Source: Geodermatophilaceae bacterium URHA0031
GTDB lineage: Bacteria > Actinomycetota > Actinomycetes > Mycobacteriales > Geodermatophilaceae
Direction: 5' to 3'
Length of the DNA: 64,000 nucleotides
Assembly (NCBI GenBank): GCA_000620205.1
Contig: JHVP01000007.1
Location: 62,001-126,000, forward strand
The position numbers and the translations under genes were made by a program. The notes under the pieces were generated by a model that did not search any database, was not told the origin of the DNA, and was given only the letters and a program-made list of their open reading frames with translations. Below, piece after piece: positions 50,752 through 57,779 of the stretch (position 1 is its first letter; every line of letters starts with the position of its first letter).

Positions 50752-51982
50752 GTCGGGCCCGCTCGCGCCAGTCCTCGGGCAGCAGGTGGTCCAGCACGTC
50801 GTCGACGCTGACCGCCCCGACGAGCCGGCCCTGCGCGTCCACGACCGGGGCGGCCACCAGGTTGTAGGTGGCGAAGTAGCGGGTGACCTCGGCCAGCGGG
50901 GCCTCCGGGCGCAGCGGCTCGAGGTCGTCGAGCGCGCCGCTGACCAGCGTCGAGGGTGGTTCGCGGAGCAGCCGCTGGATGTGCGCGAGCCCCAGGTAGC
51001 GGCCGGTCGGGGTGGCCGAGGGCGGCCGGCAGACGTACACCTGGCTGGCCAGTGCCGGGGTGATCTCCGGGGCGCGGACCCGGGCCAGGGCCTCGGCGAT
51101 GGTGGCGTCGTGGGTGAGGATCACCGGCTCGCTGGTCATGATCCCGCCGGCGGTGTCCTCGGAGTACTTCAACAGCTGGCGGACCGGCTCGGCCTCGTCG
51201 GGCTCCATCAGCTCCAGCAGCCGGTCGCGGTCGACGTTGGACAGCTCGGCCAGCAGGTCCGCGGCGTCGTCGGGGTCCATCTCCTCCAGGACGTCGGCGG
51301 CCCGGCCCTCCTCGAGGGTGCCCAGGATGACGATCTGCTCGGCCTCGGGGAGCTCGCCGAGCACGTCGGCGAGCCGCTCGTCGCCCATCGCCTCGGCGAC
51401 CTCGTGCCGCCGCTTGATCGGCAGCTCCTGCAGCGCGTGGGCCACGTCGGCGGCGTTCAGCTCGCGGTAGGTCGCGATCAGCGTCTCGGCGCTCTGCCCG
51501 GTCTGCGGCAGCGCGAGCCCGCTCACCTCGTCCCAGGCCAGCTGGCGGAGCTGGCCGCGGCGGCCGAGCCGACCGGGCTCGGAGACGGCGAGCCGGGAGA
51601 GCACCCACTCGCCGGTGCGGGTCTGCTCGATGGCCGCGTCGACCACCGTGGCGGGGCGGCCGGACTCGTTGATGGTGACCGACCGGTCCAGCAGCTCGCC
51701 CAGCACCAGGGTCTCGCCGGCCCGCTGCTGGAAGCGCTTGAGGTTCAGCGTGCCCGAGGACAGCATCACCGAGTTGGCGTCCACGCCGGTCACCCGGCCC
51801 ATCGGCACGAAGATCCGGCGCCGCGCGACGACCTCGACGATCAGGCCGAGCGCCCGCGGCGGGGCGGTGTCGACCCGCAGCGCGACCAGCACGTCGCGCA
51901 CCTTGCCGACCCGGTCCCCGTTGGGGTCGAAGACGGTCAGGCCGGCCACCCGACTCACGTACGCCCTCGTCACCGTCGCCAC
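50744..51982 (-). CDS. soluble MgtE-N / CBS-domain protein with PRC-barrel
   Basis: Cytoplasmic protein of 412 aa: N-terminal PRC-barrel-like domain (about 8-85), MgtE intracellular N domain (about 165-265, DPDDAADLLAELSNVDRDRLLELMEPDEAE), and a CBS pair (about 275-405, MTSEPVILTHDATIAEAL and GRLVGAVSVDDVLDHLLP). It has the sensor parts of the MgtE magnesium channel but no channel helices, so the coupled DUF1003 protein may supply the membrane part. GTG 51982 has TAGCCT (51991-51996, minus) 8 nt upstream. Confidence 0.87.
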   Translation of the reverse strand: MATVTRAYVSRVAGLTVFDPNGDRVGKVRDVLVALRVDTAPPRALGLIVEVVARRRIFVPMGRVTGVDANSVMLSSGTLNLKRFQQRAGETLVLGELLDRSVTINESGRPATVVDAAIEQTRTGEWVLSRLAVSEPGRLGRRGQLRQLAWDEVSGLALPQTGQSAETLIATYRELNAADVAHALQELPIKRRHEVAEAMGDERLADVLGELPEAEQIVILGTLEEGRAADVLEEMDPDDAADLLAELSNVDRDRLLELMEPDEAEPVRQLLKYSEDTAGGIMTSEPVILTHDATIAEALARVRAPEITPALASQVYVCRPPSATPTGRYLGLAHIQRLLREPPSTLVSGALDDLEPLRPEAPLAEVTRYFATYNLVAAPVVDAQGRLVGAVSVDDVLDHLLPEDWRERARRG

Positions 51983-51990
51983 GGGGGCTG

Positions 51991-52000
51991 AGGCTACCGT
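51991..52000. promoter_or_regulatory. overlapping divergent -10 elements of MgtE-like and PhzF genes
   Basis: Minus-strand TAGCCT (51991-51996) is 8 nt from GTG 51982. Plus-strand TACCGT (51995-52000) is 7 nt from GTG 52008. They share a TA step within GGCTACCG, and the whole gap is 25 bp. Confidence 0.6.
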
Positions 52001-52007
52001 CGCCGTC

Positions 52008-52889
52008 GTGGTGGCCCCGGGAACCGACCAGCTCAGCTACGAGATCGTGGACGTCTTCGCGCCCCGTCCCTTCAGCGGCAACCAGCTCGCGGTGGTGCTG
52101 GACGCCGGTGACCTGACCACCGCGCAGTGCCAGACGCTGGCCGCGGAGTTCGGCTACTCGGAGTCCACCTTCGTCAGCGCGCCCACCGCCGACGGGGCGG
52201 ACTACCGGGTGCGGATCTTCACCCCGCGCACCGAGCTGCCCTTCGCCGGACACCCCAGCGTCGGCACCGCGCACACCCTGGTCCGGCTCGGCCGGCTGCC
52301 CGCCGGCGTGCTCCACCAGGAGTGCGGCGCCGGGGTGGTCACGGTCGAGGTGGACGGCGACGGCGCCCGGCTCACCGGCGGTACCGCCTCCCTGCGGCCC
52401 GGCCCGGACGCCGCCGCGCTGGCCGCCGCGCTGGGCCTCGAGCCCGCCGACCTGACCGGCCGGCCCGCGCACCTGGTCGGCTGCGGCATCGACTTCGCCC
52501 AGCTGGAGGTGCGTCCCGGGGCGGCCGAGCGGGCCGTGCCCGACCCGGCGGCGCTGGCCGACCTGCTCCCCGGCGTGCAGGGCGGCGTCTCGGTGCTCGA
52601 GTGGGACGCCGGCGGCCGCACCGGCACCGTCCGGGTCTTCGCCGACGGGCTGGACTACGAGGAGGACCCGGCCACCGGCTCCGCGGCGCTGGGCACCGGC
52701 ATCTGGCTGGCGGCCGAGGGGCTGGCCGGCGAGGGCGTCACCGACTACCGGCTCGCCCAGGGCGCGGCGGTCGGCCGGCCCTCGGAGCTGGCCGGCCGGG
52801 TCACCGTCTCAGGCGGCGCCGTCGTGGAGGTCAGCGTGACCGGGGCGGTGCGCCCGATCGCGTCGGGCACCGTCCGCCTGCCCGGGTGA
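52008..52889 (+). CDS. PhzF-family isomerase/epimerase-like protein
   Basis: Protein of 293 aa with the two-lobed diaminopimelate-epimerase-like fold. The catalytic glutamate is in FGYSESTFVSAP, with TELPFAGHPSVGTAH and GLDYEEDPATGSAA as the paired active-site loops. Outside phenazine clusters the substrates of these proteins are unknown; no phenazine genes are nearby. GTG 52008, not 52011, is taken because the -10 TACCGT lies 7 nt upstream. Overlaps the EamA gene by GTGA. Confidence 0.88.
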   Translation: MVAPGTDQLSYEIVDVFAPRPFSGNQLAVVLDAGDLTTAQCQTLAAEFGYSESTFVSAPTADGADYRVRIFTPRTELPFAGHPSVGTAHTLVRLGRLPAGVLHQECGAGVVTVEVDGDGARLTGGTASLRPGPDAAALAAALGLEPADLTGRPAHLVGCGIDFAQLEVRPGAAERAVPDPAALADLLPGVQGGVSVLEWDAGGRTGTVRVFADGLDYEEDPATGSAALGTGIWLAAEGLAGEGVTDYRLAQGAAVGRPSELAGRVTVSGGAVVEVSVTGAVRPIASGTVRLPG

Positions 52890-53812
52890 GCACGGACACG
52901 TCCGCGGCGCCGGCCTGGGCCCTGCACCGGCCCGGCGGCCGGGACGTCGGGCTGATGGCCGTCGCGGTCGTCGGCGTCTCCTTCTCCGGTCCGCTCACCA
53001 CGCTGGTGGCCGCCTCGTTCCTGGCCATCGCGTTCTGGCGCAACGCGGCCGGCGCGGCCGTGCTGCTGCCGGTGCTGCTCGTCGGCGAGCGGTCGGCCGT
53101 GCGCGCCCTGCGGCCGCGGCAGCTGAGCAGCTCGGTCGTCGCCGGGCTCTTCCTCGCCGCGCACTTCGCCACCTGGCTGCCCAGCCTGTCGATGACGACG
53201 GTCGCGGCCTCCACCGCCCTGGTGACGACGACGCCGATCTGGACGTCGCTGGCCGCCCGGGCCGCCGGGGTGCGGCTGCCCGCGCAGGTCTGGTGGGGGC
53301 TGGCGATCGCGGTGCTCGGCGCCGCGCTGATCGCCGGGGTCGACGTCACCGTCTCCTGGGAGGCGCTCGCCGGTGACGGGCTCGCGCTGCTCGGCGCGAT
53401 CTGTGCCGGTGGCTACATGCTCGCCGGCGCGCGGGCCCGGGAGCGGCTGAGCACGTCGGTCTACGCGGTCGTCTGCTACTCGACCTGCGCGGTCGCGCTG
53501 GCGATCGCGGCACTGCTCGCCGACGTGCCGCTGGCCGGGTTCAGCGCCCGGGACTGGTGGCTGATCGCGGCGATCACCTTCTGCGCGCAGCTGCTCGGGC
53601 ACACGCTGCTCAACCTGGTGCTCTCCTCGGTCGGCCCGACGGTCGTGGGGCTGGCCGTCCTGCTCGAGGTGCCCGGGGCACTGGTCGTCGCCCTGGTGCT
53701 GCTGCAGCAGGTGCCGCCGCCGCTGGCGGTGCCGGGCATGGTCGCCGTCGTCCTCGGGGTGGCCCTGGTCGTCCGGGCCGGGCGTCCCGCCCCGGAGGCC
53801 GAGCCGCTCTGA
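52886..53812 (+). CDS. EamA-family DMT transporter
   Basis: Ten-helix exporter of 308 aa with two EamA halves (about 20-145 and 160-295); the ASTALVTTTPIWTSLAA and VGPTVVGLAVLLEVPGALVVALVLL segments are typical of the pore helices. Specificity unknown. It follows PhzF by GTGA overlap, so a PhzF product may be exported, but this is speculative. Confidence 0.85.
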   Translation: MSTDTSAAPAWALHRPGGRDVGLMAVAVVGVSFSGPLTTLVAASFLAIAFWRNAAGAAVLLPVLLVGERSAVRALRPRQLSSSVVAGLFLAAHFATWLPSLSMTTVAASTALVTTTPIWTSLAARAAGVRLPAQVWWGLAIAVLGAALIAGVDVTVSWEALAGDGLALLGAICAGGYMLAGARARERLSTSVYAVVCYSTCAVALAIAALLADVPLAGFSARDWWLIAAITFCAQLLGHTLLNLVLSSVGPTVVGLAVLLEVPGALVVALVLLQQVPPPLAVPGMVAVVLGVALVVRAGRPAPEAEPL

Positions 53813-53835
53813 GCAGGGTGGCGGTCGCCCGTGGC

Positions 53836-53841
53836 TACGCT
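53836..53841 (+). promoter_or_regulatory. -10 element (TACGCT) before the CitE-like gene
   Basis: TACGCT 32 nt upstream of GTG 53874, with GAGGAGAGG as the ribosome-binding site. Confidence 0.4.
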
Positions 53842-53873
53842 CCGGGAACCCACCGTCGATGAGGAGAGGCACC

Positions 53874-54827
53874 GTGGCCGAGCTCCGATCCCGTCGTTCC
53901 AACCTCGCCGTCCCGGGCAGCAACCCCCGGTTCCTGGAGAAGGCCAAGGGGTTGCCCGCCGACCAGGTGTTCCTGGACCTGGAGGACGCCTGCGCGCCGC
54001 TGGCCAAGCCCGGGGCGCGGAAGAACATCGTCGCGGCGCTGAACGAGGGCGGCTGGGGCGACAAGGTCCGCACCGTCCGGGTCAACGACTGGACGACGGA
54101 GTGGACCTTCACCGACGTGATCGAGGTGGTCGGCGGGGCGGGCGCGCAGCTGGACTGCATCATGCTGCCCAAGGTCGCCGACGCCGTGCAGGTACAGGCG
54201 CTGGACCTGCTGCTCACCCAGCTGGAGAAGGCGAACGGGCTGCCGGTGGGCCGGATCGGCATCGAGGCGCAGATCGAGACCGCGCAGGGCCTGGTGAACG
54301 TCAACGACATCGCGTTCGCCAGCCCGCGGATCGAGACGATCATCTTCGGCCCGGCCGACTTCATGGCCAGCACCAACATGAAGTCGCTGGCCGTGGGGGC
54401 GCTGCACCCGGACTACCCGGGCGACCCGTTCCACTACGTCCTCATGCAGATCCTGATGGCCGCCCGGGCCCGCGGGGTGCAGGCGATCGACGGTCCGTTC
54501 CTGCAGGTGCGCGACGTGCCGGGGTTCACCGAGGTCGCCAAGCGGTCGGCGATGCTCGGCTTCGACGGCAAGTGGGTGCTGCACCCGGGTCAGATCGACG
54601 CCGCCAACGAGGTCTACGCCCCCTCGCAGGAGGACTACGACCACGCCGAGCTGATCCTGGACGCCTACGACTGGGCGACGTCGGAGGCCGGCGGCGCGAA
54701 GGGGTCGGCCATGCTCGGGGACGAGATGATCGACGAGGCCAGCCGCAAGATGGCGCTCGTCATCGCCGGCAAGGGCCGGGCCGCGGGCCTGACCCGTACG
54801 TCGTCGTTCACCCCGCCGCAGGGCTAG
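53874..54827 (+). CDS. CitE / HpcH-HpaI family CoA-ester lyase
   Basis: TIM-barrel aldolase of 317 aa related to citrate lyase beta and malyl/beta-methylmalyl-CoA lyase. Substrate and Mg motifs: LDLEDACAPLAK (with acidic ligand), EAQIETAQGLVN, FGPADFMAS, and GKWVLHPGQ. GTG 53874 with GAGGAGAGG 4 nt upstream is preferred to ATG 53859. An acyl-CoA dehydrogenase gene lies 1.2 kb downstream, giving a CoA-thioester context. It shares CTAG (54824-54827) as overlapping stop with the convergent DUF4190 gene. Confidence 0.88.
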   Translation: MAELRSRRSNLAVPGSNPRFLEKAKGLPADQVFLDLEDACAPLAKPGARKNIVAALNEGGWGDKVRTVRVNDWTTEWTFTDVIEVVGGAGAQLDCIMLPKVADAVQVQALDLLLTQLEKANGLPVGRIGIEAQIETAQGLVNVNDIAFASPRIETIIFGPADFMASTNMKSLAVGALHPDYPGDPFHYVLMQILMAARARGVQAIDGPFLQVRDVPGFTEVAKRSAMLGFDGKWVLHPGQIDAANEVYAPSQEDYDHAELILDAYDWATSEAGGAKGSAMLGDEMIDEASRKMALVIAGKGRAAGLTRTSSFTPPQG

Positions 54828-55177
54828 CCGAAGGACCCGTTCCCGATCGAGGCGAGCACCGAGATCCACAGCAGCAGCCCGACGAGGACCAGCGTGGTCG
54901 AGATGCCGCCGATGATGATCGCGACGAGGGTCAGCCCGACTCCGTTCTCCCCGGTCCGGCGCAGCTGCCGGCGGGCCAGGATGCCGCAGACCAGCCCGGC
55001 CGGGGGGAGGACGAAGGTGAGCACCAGCGCGATCACCGCGAGCTGGTTGGTGGGCGGCCGCCAGCCGTAGCCGGGCGGCGGGCCATACCCCGGGGGGCCG
55101 TACGCCGGCGGCGGCCACCCGGGCGGCGGGCCGTACGCGGGCGGCGGGTCACCGCGGTACAGGTCGTCCTGGCTCAC
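54824..55177 (-). CDS. DUF4190-type Pro/Tyr-rich membrane protein
   Basis: Protein of 117 aa: a Pro/Gly/Tyr-rich N-terminus (GPPPGWPPPAYGPPGYG type, about 10-40) and two helices (about 46-68 and 80-108) separated by RRQLRRTG. This is a common actinobacterial architecture of unknown function. Its stop is TAG, shared in CTAG with the CitE-like gene stop. Confidence 0.8.
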   Translation of the reverse strand: MSQDDLYRGDPPPAYGPPPGWPPPAYGPPGYGPPPGYGWRPPTNQLAVIALVLTFVLPPAGLVCGILARRQLRRTGENGVGLTLVAIIIGGISTTLVLVGLLLWISVLASIGNGSFG

Positions 55178-55193
55178 CGGGTCAGTGTGCGGG

Positions 55194-55889
55194 TCAGCCG
55201 CCGATGGCCGCGGCAGGCAGGGCCGCCATCCGGACGGCGATCGACCGGGCGGCGGCCGCGGTGGTGGCCGGGTCCTCGCCGATCAGCACCGACAGCACCT
55301 GCCCGCGGGCCTGCGCCACGACGACCTGCCTGCTCCCGTCGGAGAGCCGGTACTGGAGGACGACGCTGTCCTCGGCCAGGCCGTCGGCGGGTGGGCCCGG
55401 CTCGAAGGTGTACTCGTCGGCCGGGCAGCCGCTGAAGGCCTGCACCAGCTCCTGCACGGCCGTGGCCGCGGCGCCGGCCGAGTCGTAGGCGATCGCCTCG
55501 GCCGAGACCTGCGGGGTGCGGCTGCCGTCCAGCCCGACCACCGGGTGCTTCGCCGTCCGGTGCACCTCGGAGCTGGCGGTGGCGCCGCAGATGCCGGCGA
55601 GGCTCGGGTTGTCGGCCAGCGCGGCGCCCGCCGACAGCGGGTTGGCCTGCACCGACCAGCCGACCGGCAGGTCGGCGGCACGCAGCGCCAGCGCCAGGGC
55701 CGCGTCCGCCGGGGAGGTGGCGAGCGCCGGGTCGGCGGCCGCCTCGGCCGCGGCCGCGGCCGACGCCGCCGGTGGTTCGGCCGAGCCGGCGGCGGTCGCG
55801 GTGGTCCCCGTCGAGGCGCTGCCGGAGCAGCCGGCAAGGGTCAGGACGGCGGCCGTCACCGTGCCGAGGAGGACGCCGCGGGACCACAC
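55194..55889 (-). CDS. putative lipoprotein
   Basis: Secreted lipoprotein of 231 aa. The signal MWSRGVLLGTVTAAVLTLAGC has an LAGC lipobox with Cys at about residue 21, followed by an Ala/Ser/Thr-rich linker. The mature part has one disulfide candidate (LAGICGA and FSGCPADEY) and no recognised family; it looks like an actinobacterial sensor-domain lipoprotein. GTG 55889 is supported by TACCGT (55897-55902, minus) 7 nt upstream. Confidence 0.78.
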   Translation of the reverse strand: MWSRGVLLGTVTAAVLTLAGCSGSASTGTTATAAGSAEPPAASAAAAAEAAADPALATSPADAALALALRAADLPVGWSVQANPLSAGAALADNPSLAGICGATASSEVHRTAKHPVVGLDGSRTPQVSAEAIAYDSAGAAATAVQELVQAFSGCPADEYTFEPGPPADGLAEDSVVLQYRLSDGSRQVVVAQARGQVLSVLIGEDPATTAAAARSIAVRMAALPAAAIGG

Positions 55890-55896
55890 CCCGGCG

Positions 55897-55902
55897 ACGG
55901 TA
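55897..55902 (-). promoter_or_regulatory. -10 element (TACCGT) of the lipoprotein gene
   Basis: TACCGT on the minus strand followed by 7 nt and GTG 55889; leaderless. Confidence 0.45.
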
Positions 55903-56009
55903 ACCGCCGGGGCTGTGCGCCCGGGACGTGGAGCAGGCCACCGTGGCCGGGCTCCCGGGTCGTCCATACTCGCCGGGAACCGAGGCACCGGCGTCCTGAG
56001 GAGCGAGCG

Positions 56010-57209
56010 ATGACCCGCCTGGCGCAGACCGCGGACCTGACCGACGTGCAGACCGAGATCCTGGCGACCGTCCGCCGCTTCGTGGACGAGGAGATCATCC
56101 CCACCGCGCAGGCGCTCGAGCACGGCGACGTCTACCCGACCAAGATCGTCGAGGGCCTCCGGGAGATGGGCGTCTTCGGGTTGGTGATCGGTGCGGAGCA
56201 CGGCGGGCTGGGGGAGTCGCTGCTGACCTACGCCCTGGTCGTCGAGGAGATCGCCCGCGGGTGGATGAGCGTCTCCGGCGTCATCAACACCCACTTCATC
56301 GTCGCCCACCTGATCGCCCAGCACGGCACCGAGGAGCAGAAGCAGCGGTTCCTGCCGCGGATGGCCACCGGTGAGGTGCGCGGCGCGTTCTCGATGTCCG
56401 AGCCGGGTCTGGGCTCCGACGTCGCGGCGATCCGCACCGCGGCCACCCGGCAGCCGGACGGCGACTACGTCATCGACGGGCAGAAGACGTGGCTCACCAA
56501 CGGCGGGTCCTCCACGCTGGTCGCGGTCCTGGTCCGCACCGACGAAGGGGCCGACCAGCCGCACCGGAACCTGACCACCTTCCTGGTGGAGAAGCCGGCC
56601 GGCTTCGGCGAGGTGCTCCCGGGCCTGACCGTCCCGGGCAAGATCGACAAGATGGGCTACAAGGGCGTGGACACCACCGAGCTGGTGTTCGACGGCTTCG
56701 CCGTCGCCGCCGCCGACGTGCTGGGCGGGGTCCCCGGGCGCGGGTTCGCCCAGATGATGGACGGCGTCGAGGTCGGCCGGGTGAACGTGGCCGCCCGCGG
56801 CTGCGGCATCGCGCTGCGCGCCTTCGAGCTGGCCATCGACTACGCCCAGCAGCGGGAGACCTTCGGCAAGCCGATCGCGCAGCACCAGGCGATCGCGTTC
56901 AAGCTGGCCGAGATGGCCACCAAGGTCGAGGCCGCGCACGCGATGATGGTGCGGGCGGCACGGCTGAAGGACGCCGGCCAGCGCAACGACGTCGAGGCCG
57001 GCATGGCCAAGCTGATCGCCAGCGAGTTCGCCGCCGAGGTCACCCAGGAGTCCTTCCGGATCCACGGCGGCTACGGCTACTCGACGGAGTACGAGATCGA
57101 GCGGCTGATGCGCGAGGCGCCGTTCCTGCTCATCGGCGAGGGCACCAGCGAGATCCAGAAGACCATCATCAGCCGGGGGCTCCTCCGGGAGTACGCGCTC
57201 CCGCGGTGA
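56010..57209 (+). CDS. acyl-CoA dehydrogenase
   Basis: FAD-dependent dehydrogenase of 399 aa. AFSMSEPGLGSDVA and the flavin-binding WLTNGG are in the middle domain; the C-terminal GEGTSEIQKTI region carries the catalytic glutamate in the GEG position used by short/medium-chain enzymes. It oxidises an acyl-CoA thioester to the enoyl form; chain length cannot be read. ATG 56010 is preceded by GAGGAGCGAGC. The neighbouring CitE-like lyase suggests a shared CoA-ester pathway, unproven. Confidence 0.9.
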   Translation: MTRLAQTADLTDVQTEILATVRRFVDEEIIPTAQALEHGDVYPTKIVEGLREMGVFGLVIGAEHGGLGESLLTYALVVEEIARGWMSVSGVINTHFIVAHLIAQHGTEEQKQRFLPRMATGEVRGAFSMSEPGLGSDVAAIRTAATRQPDGDYVIDGQKTWLTNGGSSTLVAVLVRTDEGADQPHRNLTTFLVEKPAGFGEVLPGLTVPGKIDKMGYKGVDTTELVFDGFAVAAADVLGGVPGRGFAQMMDGVEVGRVNVAARGCGIALRAFELAIDYAQQRETFGKPIAQHQAIAFKLAEMATKVEAAHAMMVRAARLKDAGQRNDVEAGMAKLIASEFAAEVTQESFRIHGGYGYSTEYEIERLMREAPFLLIGEGTSEIQKTIISRGLLREYALPR

Positions 57210-57724
57210 GCGGCCGGGGCTGGGTCTCGGTGCGGGACGGCGCAGACCGGTGGGCGCTGCTGACGGTCTACGACGACGGGTGGTGCACCGCGCCGGTCGA
57301 CGTCCCCACCGGCGCCGACACCCGGCGGCGGCTGCGCGCGTTCCTGGCCTGGACAGCGGCCGTCGTGGGCCTGTTCGCCGCCGCAGTGGGGAGCGGCTTC
57401 CTGCTGCCCGGGGTGACCTGGCTGCCGTGGGTGCTGCTCGCCGCGAGCCTGGGCGCCCTCGCGGTCACCGCGCTCCGGGCGGCCCGGCGGCGGGCCGAGC
57501 GCCGGCCGCCGGTCTTCGGCTCGGCCGCAGAGCACGCCGCCGGCGTCCCCGGGACCACCCGGGTCGCCCTGGACGCGGTCCGGGCCGTGGCCGTGCAGCG
57601 CGACGGCGCCGAGGAGGTCGTCACGGTCGCGCTCCGCCGGGGGAAGCCGGTCGTCTACCGCTCGCCGGACCGGACGCTGGGTCGGCTCTTCACGGCCTGG
57701 TCGCCGGCGCCACCGAGCAGGTGA
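57206..57724 (+). CDS. hypothetical two-helix membrane protein
   Basis: Protein of 172 aa with two helices (about 45-68 and 70-92) and an N-terminal soluble region of 40 residues; no family recognised. GTG 57206 overlaps the acyl-CoA dehydrogenase by GTGA, so it is the second gene of that unit. Confidence 0.68.
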   Translation: MSGRGWVSVRDGADRWALLTVYDDGWCTAPVDVPTGADTRRRLRAFLAWTAAVVGLFAAAVGSGFLLPGVTWLPWVLLAASLGALAVTALRAARRRAERRPPVFGSAAEHAAGVPGTTRVALDAVRAVAVQRDGAEEVVTVALRRGKPVVYRSPDRTLGRLFTAWSPAPPSR

Positions 57725-57726
57725 CG

Positions 57727-57772
57727 GGACAGTTGTGCTCTGCTCACACCTGTAGGCAGAGCACAACTGTCC
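57727..57772. terminator. 17-bp-arm inverted repeat between convergent genes
   Basis: GGACAGTTGTGCTCTGC (57727-57743) and its exact complement (57756-57772) surround a 12-nt loop. The A/T-richer arm differs from the surroundings, so it may be a mobile REP-like element serving as terminator. Confidence 0.7.
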
Positions 57773-57779
57773 GCGGACC

